64,000 bases of DNA from Nitrosospira sp. Is2 (GCF_033095785.1 NZ_CP137134.1:806001-870000); one strand, 5' to 3'; positions 8,830 through 18,480 are shown, counted from the stretch's first letter. Notes: generated from the sequence alone by a model not told the origin. Made by a program: numbers and translations.

Positions 8830-9690
8830 CTAAATCCAGCTGAAATAGACGTGATTAATTTCGTTACCCCAGAACAGCGCCACCATAGCCCCACCTGCAA
8901 GAAATGGCCCAAACGCGATGGGGGTGTGGTATCCATGTCTTGTAACCATGATCAGGCCTAAACCGACGATGACTCCTGTCACTGAGGAAAACAAAATCAC
9001 CAGCGGCAGCATTTGCCACCCAAACCATGCGCCTATCACCGCGAGAAGCTTGAAATCGCCACACCCCATACCTTCCTTTCGGGCTATCAATCTATAGCCG
9101 TGGTATACCAGCCATAACGAAAGAAAACCCGCAATGGCGCCTACGACTGCAGAGTGGATGTCGGTAAAGCCGTTACTCAGATTAACCAGTAGCCCGCACC
9201 ATAACAGAGGCGAGGTGATGACATCGGGCAACAGTTGGGTATCCATATCGATAAACGCCAACGTGATCATTGCCCATGTAAAAACCAAAGCGGCGCAAGC
9301 AGCAAATCCGAAACCAAAATGCCAGGCGATGAAGGCGCTGAGAAAGCCGGTCAATAGTTCCACAACCGGATAGCGCGCGGAAATAGGCACACCGCACCGA
9401 GAACACCGGCCCCTTAAAATCGCGTAACTTGCAAGCGGGATATTTTCGAGCGCGCCTATCCGGTGACCGCAATGAGGGCAGGAGGAACGGGGGATGACGA
9501 TGTTATAAGGAGGCAGTGCCTCTACCAGCTCCCCCCGGAACTCAGCACACCCCCGTCGCCAGTTCCGTTCCAGCATCTTGGGCAAGCGGTAGATAACCAC
9601 ATTCAAAAAGCTGCCGACCATCAAGCCAAAGATGGTACAAAACGAAACAAAAAAAATCTCAGAGCTTTGCAAGCCTTCTATCAGGGACAT
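8830..9690 (-). CDS. pilD: Type IV prepilin peptidase / N-methyltransferase
   Basis: I chose the ATG at 9690 (286 residues); the longer frame starts with TTG. Two zinc-finger-like pairs (CPHC and CSRC) lie in the cytosolic loop at about residues 70-100. The two catalytic aspartates of the A24 family sit in FIDMDTQLLPD and GMGCGDFK. About eight hydrophobic spans surround them. It cleaves and methylates type IV pilins and pseudopilins at the inner membrane. Confidence 0.95.
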   Translation of the reverse strand: MSLIEGLQSSEIFFVSFCTIFGLMVGSFLNVVIYRLPKMLERNWRRGCAEFRGELVEALPPYNIVIPRSSCPHCGHRIGALENIPLASYAILRGRCSRCGVPISARYPVVELLTGFLSAFIAWHFGFGFAACAALVFTWAMITLAFIDMDTQLLPDVITSPLLWCGLLVNLSNGFTDIHSAVVGAIAGFLSLWLVYHGYRLIARKEGMGCGDFKLLAVIGAWFGWQMLPLVILFSSVTGVIVGLGLIMVTRHGYHTPIAFGPFLAGGAMVALFWGNEINHVYFSWI

Positions 9691-9847
9691 TAACGAACCT
9701 ATAACCAACCTCAGGAGTTTAGCAGCAGAGGAGCCTCGACACTTGGTACGCTTGCGCCTGGGCGCAAGTCCGATTGCTCATGAAGGATTTCGCGGGGGAT
9801 CCACCCACAGGCTCCCTTCCCTTGCGCATTGGAACACGGATGAGCTA

Positions 9848-11134
9848 TTAACCTCCGTGCACAGGGCCTGGTGGTACCCCCGGGAAAATTCGCACGACCT
9901 TGACCACTCGATCCTGAGTCTGAACGATCTCCACCGGATAACCGGCGATTTTAAGGCTGGTGCCGGCCTCGGGTATGTCCTGGAAGTATTCGAGAATAAG
10001 GCCGTTGAGCGTCTTTGGCCCACCCAGAGGCAAGTTGAGGCCAAGCTTGCGATTGAGATCTCGAAGCAGGCTGCTGCCTTCCACAATTATGCTGCCGTTT
10101 TCCTGCTTCAGGAATGCGGCATGCGATGGCGAATGCGTGGTAAATTCTCCAATAATTTCTTCAACGATGTCGTCGAGGGTTACCAATCCCATCCACTCGC
10201 CGTACTCGTCAACGATGAGCCCCACCCGCTCGCGGTTTTCCTGGAATAATTGCAACTGTGAAAACAGCGGCGTTCCGGAGGGAACAAAGTAGGGCTCGCG
10301 CGTGATTTTGCCTAGCGTCGCCGCGGTGATGTCGCCACTTCTCATCTGGTTGAGCACCTTGCGCGCATGAATGATGCCCACCACGTTGTCCAGCGTCCCC
10401 CGATATACCGGCAAGCGTGTGTGATAACACGTCAACAGCTGGTTCTGGATGGTTACATCATCAGCATTGAGATCTATCGCCTCGATCTGGCCACGCGGCA
10501 CCATTACGTCATCGACCGTGATCGTTTCCAGATCGAACAGGTTCAGCAACATGCTCTGGTGTTTCTTGCGGATGAAGTGCCCCGCTTCCAGCACCATGGT
10601 CTTGAGTTCTTCCATGCTGATCTTTTGCGTCGCATCCTCAGCCTGCGGCTTTAAGCGCAAAATGGTGAGCAATAACTTGACGAACAGGTTGATAAACCAG
10701 ACTACCGGATAAAAAAGCTTCAGCAACGGTGTCAGCACGTAGCTTGACGCCAGCGCAATGCGATCAGGATAGGCAGCTGCGATCACCTTGGGCGTAATTT
10801 CGCTAAACACAAGAATGGCGAAGGTGACAGCTACCGTACCCAATAGAAGCGCCAGATCGCTGTGGCCGAAGAGCACGGAGACAATAACCGCGACCAGTGT
10901 AGCGGAGGCCGCGTTCAACAGATTGTTGCCAAGCAGTATGACGCCGAGAAGCCGGTCAGTATTCTCCAACAGCCGGCTGGTCAAACGGGCGCCGCGGTGT
11001 CCTTCTTTCGCAAGATGCTTCAACCGGTATCGGTTGAGGGCCATCATACTGGTCTCGGAAAGGGAAAAAAATGCTGAAAGAATCAATAGGACAGCCAGTA
11101 CTGTCAGCAGTACATACAGCGGCAACTCTTCCAA
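9848..11134 (-). CDS. CorC/HlyC-type CNNM transporter-associated protein
   Basis: The 428-residue protein has an N-terminal DUF21/CNNM membrane domain (about 1-190, with SAFFSLSETSMMALNRYRL), paired CBS domains (about 200-330, VPRGQIEAIDLN and GLIVDEYGEW) and a C-terminal CorC_HlyC domain. Family members are linked to magnesium or cobalt efflux. The start is TTG, with AAGG nine bases upstream; no ATG fits before the first membrane helix. Confidence 0.88.
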   Translation of the reverse strand: MEELPLYVLLTVLAVLLILSAFFSLSETSMMALNRYRLKHLAKEGHRGARLTSRLLENTDRLLGVILLGNNLLNAASATLVAVIVSVLFGHSDLALLLGTVAVTFAILVFSEITPKVIAAAYPDRIALASSYVLTPLLKLFYPVVWFINLFVKLLLTILRLKPQAEDATQKISMEELKTMVLEAGHFIRKKHQSMLLNLFDLETITVDDVMVPRGQIEAIDLNADDVTIQNQLLTCYHTRLPVYRGTLDNVVGIIHARKVLNQMRSGDITAATLGKITREPYFVPSGTPLFSQLQLFQENRERVGLIVDEYGEWMGLVTLDDIVEEIIGEFTTHSPSHAAFLKQENGSIIVEGSSLLRDLNRKLGLNLPLGGPKTLNGLILEYFQDIPEAGTSLKIAGYPVEIVQTQDRVVKVVRIFPGVPPGPVHGG

Positions 11135-11534
11135 GGGGAAACGCCTTTATGCAAATAGAAAGGGAGAGAACAAGATACAGGTTACCGGATCGACGCATGG
11201 CCGCGCCGCCGCATCGCCCGGCGGAGCGGTGGCTCGCGGAGATACGTACGGTATTGCAGCGGGAGCGCCCATCGCGGCGTTCCCGCATCGCCCTCGCCCG
11301 GCTTTCTTGAAATCTGCCGGGAAGGCGCGGTTGTTTTCCCCTGTTCGCTTTGGCCGCAGAGCTGACGAAGCAGACCACTCGGGTAGCTCCATATCTTTCA
11401 TTTGCGATGGCACCGCGGAGTCATATGTTTCTCCTTCGCACGGGGCAGAGCACGGACCCTTCGTCGTGTTTCTCACGATCGTCCCAATTTTACCGTTTTC
11501 ACCCACATGGATAAATCCGGAGATTGGTTAGCAC
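11135..11534. other. 400-base stretch without a convincing gene
   Basis: Open frames here on both strands overlap one another and encode Arg/Pro/Ala-rich sequence with no recognisable domain. The longest minus frame (11147-11506, GTG start) has no ribosome binding site. It lies between the CcsA-like gene and the CorC-like gene and may contain a promoter for the latter. Confidence 0.4.
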
Positions 11535-12362
11535 TTAGCGTCGCAAAATCACTTCCAGCACGAATTTGCTACCCAGATAGGCGAGCAACAGGATAATAAA
11601 CCCGGCAAGGGTCCAACGGATGGCAATACGTCCGCGCCAGCCATAAAATTGGCGACCCGCCAATAGGGCAGCGAATACACACCAGGAAATGATGCCGAAT
11701 AACGTCTTGTGGGTAAATTTGAGCGGCTGACCGAATACCTCCTCCGAAAATACGATCCCGCTGATGAGTGTCAGCGTCAGCAGTATGAATCCCACCCAGA
11801 TGATGCGGAACAGTAGCGTTTCCATTGTCAAAAGAGGGGGCAGATTGGTCATTACGGACGGCATTGCCGGGTGATGCAGGCGGTGTTCCACCGCTGCCAT
11901 GAGGAGGGCATGAAGCGCGGCAATGGTGAGAAGGCTGTACGCCAGCATCGCGATCGAGATGTGCGCCTTGAAGGCCGGGAGTTCCGTATTTGCCAGTGGT
12001 CGCAGGGAGGGAAACACGAGGGGAAGCAGTACCGCAATTGCTGCCACTGGCGCGACCAGGGTTTGCAACCCTTCCAGGCGATAGAAAAAACCTGACGCCC
12101 AGTAAATCACGGCGGTAAGCCATACAATGGAAGAAACCGCGCTACCGACGCCAAAATTTAATCCGGCACCAGCAAATATGGAGTCATAAAGGGTATAGCC
12201 GTGCAGCGCCAAGGGCACGAGAATGACATAACGGTCCCATCCGGCACTTATGGCTTCGCCACCCGCCAATTTCGCGGGGGCGTGCCATCGAGTGCGCCAA
12301 AAGTGCCACCCGATCAGTGCGTACAGCAGGAAGGCGGCGAGATACGCTAGAATACCGGACAT
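11535..12362 (-). CDS. CcsA-like cytochrome c assembly membrane protein (YpjD/CorE type)
   Basis: The 275-residue protein has eight or so membrane spans and the CcsA-type region HKTLFGIISWCVFAALLAGR near the C-terminus. Such proteins resemble the haem-handling CcsA/CcmC proteins. In proteobacteria this short form is encoded next to ffh, as here, divergently. It lacks the tryptophan-rich WWD signature of true CcmC that I would expect in a haem transporter, so haem binding is uncertain. Confidence 0.82.
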   Translation of the reverse strand: MSGILAYLAAFLLYALIGWHFWRTRWHAPAKLAGGEAISAGWDRYVILVPLALHGYTLYDSIFAGAGLNFGVGSAVSSIVWLTAVIYWASGFFYRLEGLQTLVAPVAAIAVLLPLVFPSLRPLANTELPAFKAHISIAMLAYSLLTIAALHALLMAAVEHRLHHPAMPSVMTNLPPLLTMETLLFRIIWVGFILLTLTLISGIVFSEEVFGQPLKFTHKTLFGIISWCVFAALLAGRQFYGWRGRIAIRWTLAGFIILLLAYLGSKFVLEVILRR

Positions 12363-12427
12363 TGATATTGCGGGCTAAAGCAGGAGTCCGTTTAGTCTAC
12401 ACGAATTTTTCTAGAGAGGCATTTTGC

Positions 12428-13777
12428 ATGTTCGACAATCTTACCAACCGGCTCTCCGGGGTTATCAAGACGCTCAGGGGCGAAGCGCGGCTAACGGAAG
12501 ACAATATCCAGGACGCGTTGCGTGAAGTGCGTATGGCACTGCTGGAGGCCGATGTCGCATTGCCGGTAGTCAAGGACTTCATCGCGAAGGTCAGGGAAAA
12601 GGCTGTGGGCAAGGATGTGGTTGGCAGCCTTACACCCGGTCAGGCTCTCGTGGGTGTCGTCCATCAGGAACTGATCACCCTTATGGGGAGGGAAAGGGCT
12701 GACATTAACCTGTCGACGGTGCCCCCAGCGATCATCCTTATGGCTGGGCTGCAGGGCGCGGGAAAAACGACCAGCAGCGGCAAGCTTGCAAAGTGGTTGA
12801 TGGAACAGAAAAAGAAAAAGGTAATACTCGTTTCCTGCGACACCTATCGCCCTGCGGCTATTCAGCAACTGGAGTTGCTTGCCCAACAAACCGGCGCGGA
12901 TTTCTTCCCGGTCCAAAAAGGGCAACAGCCAAAAGAAATTGCGGCGGCCGCGTTGAATTTTGCACGTACGCATTTCCATGACGTAATGATCGTTGACACA
13001 GCGGGACGACTGGCCATCGATGAGGCGATGATGCAAGAGATCCGTGAGCTGGAAACGCTTTTGCACCCTATCGAAACGCTGTTCGTCGTGGATGCGATGC
13101 AGGGGCAGGACGCGGTGAACACTGCCCGCGCATTTGCCGAGGCGCTGCCGCTGACGGGAGTGATTCTTACCAAACTCGACGGCGACGCCAGGGGCGGCGC
13201 GGCACTGTCGGTGCTGCACGTTACCGGTAAACCGATCAAATTCGCCGGCGTTGCGGAAAAATTGACAGGCCTCGAGCCATTTCACCCCGATCGCATGGCG
13301 TCGCGCATTCTCGGCATGGGGGACGTGCTGGGTTTGATCGAGGAAGCGCAGCGCGGCGTAGATCAGCATGAAGCGGAAAAACTTGCAAAAAAGATGAAAT
13401 CGGGCAAAAGCTTCGATCTGAACGATTTCAAAATGCAGTTTCAACAGATGAGAAACATGGGCGGCATGGGCGCCGTCATGGATAAACTGCCGGCGCAACT
13501 GAGCCAGGCCGCCCAGAATGTGAAAATCGACGACAAGGTGATGGGTCGCACCGAGGCTATTATCAATTCCATGACGCCTCAGGAACGCGCTAAACCCGAA
13601 ATTCTGAAAGCATCGCGGAAACGCCGCATCGCCACAGGGGCGGGTGTCTCCGTGCAGGAAGTCAACCGCTTACTGGCGCAATTCGAGCAAGCGCAGAAGA
13701 TGATGAAAATGATGAGCAAGGGCGGGATGACTAAAATGCTTCGAGGATTGAAGGGAATGCTGCCGGGAATGCGGTAA
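12428..13777 (+). CDS. ffh: Signal recognition particle protein Ffh
   Basis: The ATG at 12428 gives 449 residues and the standard N-terminus MFDNLTNRLSGVIKTLRGE; upstream in-frame codons are spurious. The N domain is followed by the GTPase G domain (P-loop GLQGAGKTT near residue 108, DTAGR, TKLDGDARGG) and a methionine-rich M domain that binds signal peptides and 4.5S RNA. It delivers nascent membrane proteins to FtsY. Confidence 0.98.
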   Translation: MFDNLTNRLSGVIKTLRGEARLTEDNIQDALREVRMALLEADVALPVVKDFIAKVREKAVGKDVVGSLTPGQALVGVVHQELITLMGRERADINLSTVPPAIILMAGLQGAGKTTSSGKLAKWLMEQKKKKVILVSCDTYRPAAIQQLELLAQQTGADFFPVQKGQQPKEIAAAALNFARTHFHDVMIVDTAGRLAIDEAMMQEIRELETLLHPIETLFVVDAMQGQDAVNTARAFAEALPLTGVILTKLDGDARGGAALSVLHVTGKPIKFAGVAEKLTGLEPFHPDRMASRILGMGDVLGLIEEAQRGVDQHEAEKLAKKMKSGKSFDLNDFKMQFQQMRNMGGMGAVMDKLPAQLSQAAQNVKIDDKVMGRTEAIINSMTPQERAKPEILKASRKRRIATGAGVSVQEVNRLLAQFEQAQKMMKMMSKGGMTKMLRGLKGMLPGMR

Positions 13778-13790
13778 AAGCCATCCCGGA

Positions 13791-14225
13791 TCACTCCGCT
13801 GGGGGTACTTTCTCAAGGCCTGCCACCTTCGCGCCGGCCGCGATATTTCTGGTTCCGAACCAGCCGAGATTCGTCTCAAGCGCGTACTTTGCCACGCCTG
13901 CGGAACGATGTACCGTTGCCGTGCGAGGCATCATGTCCGCGATGTTGAGAATCACTCCCTTTTCATCCAGAAAGGCGACACTCAACGGAATATCCGTATT
14001 CATCATCCACATACTATGCTGTCCAGCCTGTGGAAATACAAACAGCATCCCGCTGCCTTCATGCAGCGATTGACGAAACATCAATCCACGCGCACGCGCA
14101 GCGTGGGTATTCGCGACCTCGACGGAAAGAACATGGCCTGAAACCTTGAGTTGGCGTAGTGGCAACTCGGCGCTGACCGCCCCGGAGAACAAAAAACAGA
14201 CTAAAAGGACTGAAAGGCACCGCAT
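13791..14225 (-). CDS. Exported DUF192 protein
   Basis: The 144-residue protein has a signal peptide ending near SGAVSA and a DUF192 beta domain, with ARGLMFRQSL, MWMMNTDIPLSVAFLD and the final NIAAGAKV turn. Its ATG overlaps the dut stop (ATGA). The function of the family is unknown. It converges on ffh with only 13 bases between stops and no clear terminator. Confidence 0.85.
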   Translation of the reverse strand: MRCLSVLLVCFLFSGAVSAELPLRQLKVSGHVLSVEVANTHAARARGLMFRQSLHEGSGMLFVFPQAGQHSMWMMNTDIPLSVAFLDEKGVILNIADMMPRTATVHRSAGVAKYALETNLGWFGTRNIAAGAKVAGLEKVPPAE

Positions 14226-14677
14226 CAATGCTTCCCGGTGCTGCCAAAGCCGTTTGAACCCCGGTCACTTTGCTCGAAATCATTTACCACGTTGAAAGCA
14301 ACCTGTACCACCGGCACGATCACAAGCTGCGCAATCCGCTCCAACGGGTTTAGCAGGAAAGGAACTTTCCCACGGTTCCAGCAGGACACAAGTATCTGTC
14401 CCTGATAATCCGAATCGATCAAGCCGACCAGATTCCCCATCACGATCCCATGTTTATGGCCTAGACCGGAACGCGGAAGCACGAGCGCCGCGAGTCCGGG
14501 ATCGGCAAGATGCATGGCGATCCCGCTGGGGATGAGATTCGCTTCCCCGGGTTCAAGGGTCATCACATGCTCAATGCAGGCCCGCAAATCGAGCCCGGCG
14601 GAACCAGGCGTCGCATAGGTCGGAAGCAGTCTTTCGAGCCGCGGGTCCAGAACTTTCACATTTACTTTTTTTAACAT
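14225..14677 (-). CDS. dut: dUTP diphosphatase
   Basis: The 150-residue trimeric dUTPase has all five motifs, including GSAGLDLRA, PRSGLGHKHGIV, GLIDSDYQG and the C-terminal RGSNGFGSTGKH arm. It hydrolyses dUTP to dUMP and keeps uracil out of DNA. I used the ATG at 14677; an ATG five codons upstream (14692) lies inside coaBC and is also possible. coaBC-dut is a common pair. Confidence 0.96.
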   Translation of the reverse strand: MLKKVNVKVLDPRLERLLPTYATPGSAGLDLRACIEHVMTLEPGEANLIPSGIAMHLADPGLAALVLPRSGLGHKHGIVMGNLVGLIDSDYQGQILVSCWNRGKVPFLLNPLERIAQLVIVPVVQVAFNVVNDFEQSDRGSNGFGSTGKH

Positions 14678-14684
14678 GGTTCGG

Positions 14685-15884
14685 TCAGGCATTTTTCTTC
14701 TGCATTGATGCGATGTGTTTGACCAGACGCCGAGCCTGCACGAGCTTCGGCGCTTCCGGTAAGAAATGTCTGCCCGAGTCATCCAGGAGGGTCAATTCAC
14801 ATTCCTCGGACCCGATGGCCTCCTGGGCCAAATTCGCGACCAGCAGAGGCAACCTCTTCTTGCGGCGCTTCGCCTCAGCGTTCTCCTCCAGATTTTCGGT
14901 TTCCGCAGCAAATCCCACGCAAAAAGGCGCGTGCGGAAGACCCGCCGCGTACGCCAGAATGTCCTGGTTGGGCGTAAGCTCCAAAGTGATATTGCTACCC
15001 GTTTTCTTGATTTTCTGTCCGCTGACGCGTATGGCGCGATAATCGGCTACGGCCGCGACGCTCACAAAAATGTCGGCCTGCGAGATCTCATTTTTGACAA
15101 CCGCCACCATATCTTCGGCGCTCGTCACGCTGAGGAACTTTAAAGCTGAAGGGGGCTGCAGGCACACCGGCCCGGAAACGAGAATGACCTCGGCTCCCGC
15201 GTCCCGTGCCGCACGCGCTATAGCATAACCCATCTTGCCGGAGCTTAAATTCATGATTCCCCGGACTGCGTCGATCGCCTCGTACGTAGGGCCGGCGGTC
15301 ACGAGTACCCGCTTACCCTGTAACAGCCTGGGCTCAAAAAAAGCGCGCACCGACTCAGCGAGTTCATATGCTTCCAGCATGCGCCCGATACCGGTCTCGC
15401 CGCATGCCTGGGGGCCGCTGCCTGGCCCAAGTATCGTTAATCCGTCACGCTCCAGCATATCGATGTTGCGCTGCGTCGCGGCGTTTTCCCACATTTGCCT
15501 GTTCATCGCCGGCGCGATCAGCAAAGGACAGTCGCGCGCGAGACATAGTGTTGAGAGCAGATCATCGGCGAGACCATGCGCAAGCTTGGCAATAAAATCC
15601 GCGCTTGCGGGGGCAATCAGAATAGCGTCTGCGTTGCGCGAGAGATCGATATGCGCCATGCCATTGGGCAAACGCTCGTCCCAGAGCTCGGTCAACACCG
15701 GCTTTCCGGTCAATGCCTGCAAGGTCGCTGTGCCGACGAAATGGCAGGCCGAACGGGTCATCACCGCCTGCACGTCCACCCCGTCATGCATGAGAAGTCG
15801 CGCCAGTTCGGCGGCCTTATATGCCGCCACCCCGCCGGTCAGGCCGAGGATCAGCCTGATCCGGGGCAAGGATGTATCAGTCAT
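14685..15884 (-). CDS. coaBC: Phosphopantothenoylcysteine decarboxylase / phosphopantothenate-cysteine ligase
   Basis: The 399-residue bifunctional enzyme has an N-terminal flavin decarboxylase (CoaC, GLTGGVAAYKAAEL and APAMNRQMWENAATQRN) and a C-terminal ligase (CoaB, VTAGPTYEAIDAVRGIMN). It makes 4'-phosphopantetheine for coenzyme A. Together with coaE in this window, two coenzyme A steps are present. It is followed by dut and the DUF192 gene. Confidence 0.97.
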   Translation of the reverse strand: MTDTSLPRIRLILGLTGGVAAYKAAELARLLMHDGVDVQAVMTRSACHFVGTATLQALTGKPVLTELWDERLPNGMAHIDLSRNADAILIAPASADFIAKLAHGLADDLLSTLCLARDCPLLIAPAMNRQMWENAATQRNIDMLERDGLTILGPGSGPQACGETGIGRMLEAYELAESVRAFFEPRLLQGKRVLVTAGPTYEAIDAVRGIMNLSSGKMGYAIARAARDAGAEVILVSGPVCLQPPSALKFLSVTSAEDMVAVVKNEISQADIFVSVAAVADYRAIRVSGQKIKKTGSNITLELTPNQDILAYAAGLPHAPFCVGFAAETENLEENAEAKRRKKRLPLLVANLAQEAIGSEECELTLLDDSGRHFLPEAPKLVQARRLVKHIASMQKKNA

Positions 15885-15998
15885 TTAAAGGAATCGATTT
15901 GCGGAGAAGCTCAAGTTTAACCCAGAAACGACGTTTCATTGCAGTGGCGGCGCGGTGTGCCGATAATACCTTAATAGCGTTGGCGAACTTCCCACATC

Positions 15999-16673
15999 AT
16001 GGCAATTCCAGACTGGCCCGAATCTGAACGTCCACGCGAGAAACTGCTAAAAAATGGCGCTGCCAACCTTTCCGATGCGGAACTTCTCGCGATATTCCTG
16101 CGCACGGGCATTGCCGGAAAAAGCGCAGTCGATCTGGCACGAGAACTACTCACTTGCTTTAATGGCTTGACCGGGTTGTTCTCGGCAGATCAAATCGCTT
16201 TTTGCGCAGTACCTGGAATGGGGCCGGCAAAATATGCCCAACTACAGGCAGTTCTGGAAATGGCCCGACGTGCGCTTGAAGAGAAAATGAAAAGCGGCGA
16301 CGCCATGAGTTCGCCCCAGTCGGTGCGCGACTATTTACGTCTCACTCTTCAGGGCAAAAAGCACGAGATTTTTGTAGGCATTTTTCTCGACGCGCAGAAT
16401 CGCACTATCGCCGCCGAAGAATTATTCAAGGGGACGCTTACCCAAACCAGCGTATACCCGCGCGAGGTGGTGAAAAGAGCCCTCCATCATAATGCCGCTG
16501 CGATAATTTTCGCACATAACCATCCCTCTGGGCTCGCGGAGCCAAGCCGGGCAGACGAGATGCTGACTCAATCGCTGAAGCAGGCGCTTGCGCTGGTGGA
16601 TGTGAACGTGCTGGACCATTTTATTGTGGGCGGAGGAACGGCCATGTCCTTTGCCGAGCACGGATTGATATGA
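15999..16673 (+). CDS. radC: RadC/DUF2466 JAB-domain protein
   Basis: The 224-residue protein has an N-terminal helix-hairpin-helix-like region and a C-terminal JAB1/MPN metalloprotease-like fold with the motif HNHPSGLAEPSRAD. The DNA repair role once given to RadC is doubtful. It sits divergent from coaBC and directly before the rpmB promoter, a very common arrangement. Confidence 0.94.
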   Translation: MAIPDWPESERPREKLLKNGAANLSDAELLAIFLRTGIAGKSAVDLARELLTCFNGLTGLFSADQIAFCAVPGMGPAKYAQLQAVLEMARRALEEKMKSGDAMSSPQSVRDYLRLTLQGKKHEIFVGIFLDAQNRTIAAEELFKGTLTQTSVYPREVVKRALHHNAAAIIFAHNHPSGLAEPSRADEMLTQSLKQALALVDVNVLDHFIVGGGTAMSFAEHGLI

Positions 16674-16674
16674 A

Positions 16675-16703
16675 TTGAGGAAATGCGTGATTCGGGTTAT
16701 AAT
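16675..16703 (+). promoter_or_regulatory. Promoter of rpmB-rpmG
   Basis: TTGAGG at 16675-16680 and a perfect TATAAT at 16698-16703 are separated by 17 bases, immediately after the radC stop and 28 bases before rpmB. This is the best sigma-70 promoter I see in the window. Confidence 0.75.
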
Positions 16704-16730
16704 GTTTGTTTAGGATTTTGGAGCACCATC

Positions 16731-16976
16731 ATGGCACGAGTATGCGAAGTCACCGGAAAGAAACCTGTTACCGGTCACCATGTTTCCCATGCGAACAACA
16801 AGACCAAGCGTCGCTTTCTGCCCAATCTGCAGCACCGTCGCTTCTGGGTTGAGAGCGAGAAGCGCTGGATCAGTCTGCGTTTGTCTAATGCTGCGCTGCG
16901 CACCATAGACAAGAATGGCATTGACGCAGTGCTTGCTGAAATGCGGGCGCGGAAACAGCATGTAACCAACCAATAA
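16731..16976 (+). CDS. rpmB: 50S ribosomal protein L28
   Basis: The 81-residue protein opens MARVCEVTGKKPVTGHHVSH, the standard L28 N-terminus, and contains RRFWVESEKRWISLRLS. The ATG at 16731 is preceded by GGAG. The 16 residues that could be read upstream overlap the promoter and are not coding. It is first of a two-gene ribosomal operon with rpmG. Confidence 0.97.
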   Translation: MARVCEVTGKKPVTGHHVSHANNKTKRRFLPNLQHRRFWVESEKRWISLRLSNAALRTIDKNGIDAVLAEMRARKQHVTNQ

Positions 16977-17014
16977 GACAGTTTCTAGGCTGGGGAATAT
17001 AAGGACACATTAAT

Positions 17015-17170
17015 ATGCGAGAAAAAATAAAGCTTGAATCTTCCGCGGGAACAGGTCACTTCTACACGACCACGAAGAACAAGCGTACGACGCCCGAGAA
17101 GATCGAGATTCTTAAATTCGATCCGGTAGTGCGCAAGCACGTCAAGTACAAGGAAACGAAACTCAAGTAA
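17015..17170 (+). CDS. rpmG: 50S ribosomal protein L33
   Basis: This is a short 51-codon gene. It starts at the ATG at 17015 after an AAGGA motif, reads MREKIKLESSAGTGHFYTTT and ends with KHVKYKETKLK, which is a standard-length L33. The zinc cysteines of some L33 paralogues are absent, so this is the zinc-independent type. It lies 38 bases after rpmB. Confidence 0.96.
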   Translation: MREKIKLESSAGTGHFYTTTKNKRTTPEKIEILKFDPVVRKHVKYKETKLK

Positions 17171-17267
17171 TATCTGTCGTCACCGACAGGGGGATAAGGC
17201 CGGCCAATGAGCAAGCCCGGATAAGCCAAGAGAACCCATCGAACGAGTCGGCAAAGTATTCAACCAG

Positions 17268-17297
17268 AAAAAAAACCCGCCACTGGCGGGTTTTTTT
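17268..17297. terminator. Bidirectional intrinsic terminator
   Basis: The stem CCCGCC-ACT-GGCGGG is flanked by eight A on the left and seven T on the right. It can end the rpmBG transcript from the left and the desaturase transcript from the right. Confidence 0.9.
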
Positions 17298-17316
17298 ATT
17301 TAAGCCTGTTGCTTAA

Positions 17317-18480
17317 TTATGCGTAGCAACGGAGTCTGCGGGAAAAATTTTGCAGAACTTCGATGCCGCTTTCCTCGGCACGATGGCACCAGTCCTCTAA
17401 CTGCTTCACCAGTTCATCCTTGGACATGGTCGAGCGTTGCCATACTGCCGTGAGTTCCTCACGCATTTTATAAACCTTGTCCAGCGTCGTAGTCTTGCTC
17501 AGCACCAGATTCAGTTTTACGCGCTCTTCTTCTTGCAAAGTTTTGGAATCGGCAAGCACCCAGCGTTTAAGGGTAGAGCGGTCGACGTCAAGAGACGCTT
17601 CTTTCAGATGGTCGATTTCTTTTGCAAGAGTATGTTTCAGAAACTGTGCATACTTTGCCAGGACTTCGTAGCGATGGGAAATGACCGCCTGCAGCGTATC
17701 AAGGTCGCATTTCGTTTTTGCGGCATCGAGCCGTAGTTTTGGTGCGACCTTCTTGACTTGAGCCAGCCCCAAAGTCTCAAGTATGCATATATACATCCAG
17801 CCGATGTCAAACTCGTACCATTTATTGGACAAACGGGCGGAGGTGGCATACGCGTGATGATTATTGTGCAATTCCTCCCCGCCGATGAGAATTCCCCAGG
17901 GAACAACATTACGGCTTGCGTCTTCTGCCTGAAAATTGCGATAACCCCAGAAGTGGCCTACGCCGTTAATGATACCGGCTGCAAAAATCGGAGCCCATGC
18001 CATCTGTATGGCCCAGATGGTCAATCCGATGGGGCCGAACAGGATGAAATTGATGATCAGCATCAGCGCGACGCCTTTACGACTGTGCTTGTAGTAGAGA
18101 TTCCGCTCCAGCCAGTCGTCCGGGGTGCCGTGACCATATCTTTCCAGCGTTTCCTTGTTCTTGGCTTCCGCCCGGTATAGTTCCGACCCTTCTCTAAGGA
18201 CCTTCCTGATACCAACAACCTGCGGGCTGTGAGGATCATCCACAGTTTCGCACTTGGCGTGGTGCTTGCGATGTATCGCCGTCCACTCCTTGGTCACCAT
18301 ACCCGTGGTAAGCCACAGCCAGAAACGGAAAAAATGGCTGGGCAACGGATGCAATTCCAGCGAACGGTGAGCCTGATGGCGGTGTAAATATATCGTGATG
18401 CCGGCGATTGTTATGTGGGTAAGACCCAGGATAACCAGAACGTAGCCCCACCAGGGTAAGTCGATCAGACCTAAAGTCAT
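17317..18480 (-). CDS. Membrane fatty acid desaturase (acyl-CoA/acyl-lipid delta-9 type)
   Basis: The ATG at 18480 gives 387 residues. The three histidine boxes of the di-iron site are HRHQAH (from residue 33), HRKHH (from residue 70) and HNNHH (near residue 205), embedded in four hydrophobic spans. It puts a cis double bond into saturated acyl chains at the inner membrane. The last 110 or so residues form a charged helical, probably coiled-coil, extension absent from the shortest homologues. Confidence 0.92.
   Translation of the reverse strand: MTLGLIDLPWWGYVLVILGLTHITIAGITIYLHRHQAHRSLELHPLPSHFFRFWLWLTTGMVTKEWTAIHRKHHAKCETVDDPHSPQVVGIRKVLREGSELYRAEAKNKETLERYGHGTPDDWLERNLYYKHSRKGVALMLIINFILFGPIGLTIWAIQMAWAPIFAAGIINGVGHFWGYRNFQAEDASRNVVPWGILIGGEELHNNHHAYATSARLSNKWYEFDIGWMYICILETLGLAQVKKVAPKLRLDAAKTKCDLDTLQAVISHRYEVLAKYAQFLKHTLAKEIDHLKEASLDVDRSTLKRWVLADSKTLQEEERVKLNLVLSKTTTLDKVYKMREELTAVWQRSTMSKDELVKQLEDWCHRAEESGIEVLQNFSRRLRCYA

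Noticed and set aside
11147..11506. 119-codon minus frame between the CcsA-like and CorC-like genes
   Set aside because: GTG start without a ribosome binding site, overlapping other equally poor frames; no family resemblance.
12491..13498. 335-codon minus-strand frame opposite ffh
   Set aside because: Antisense to a textbook Ffh; His/Arg/Gln-rich translation without family features.
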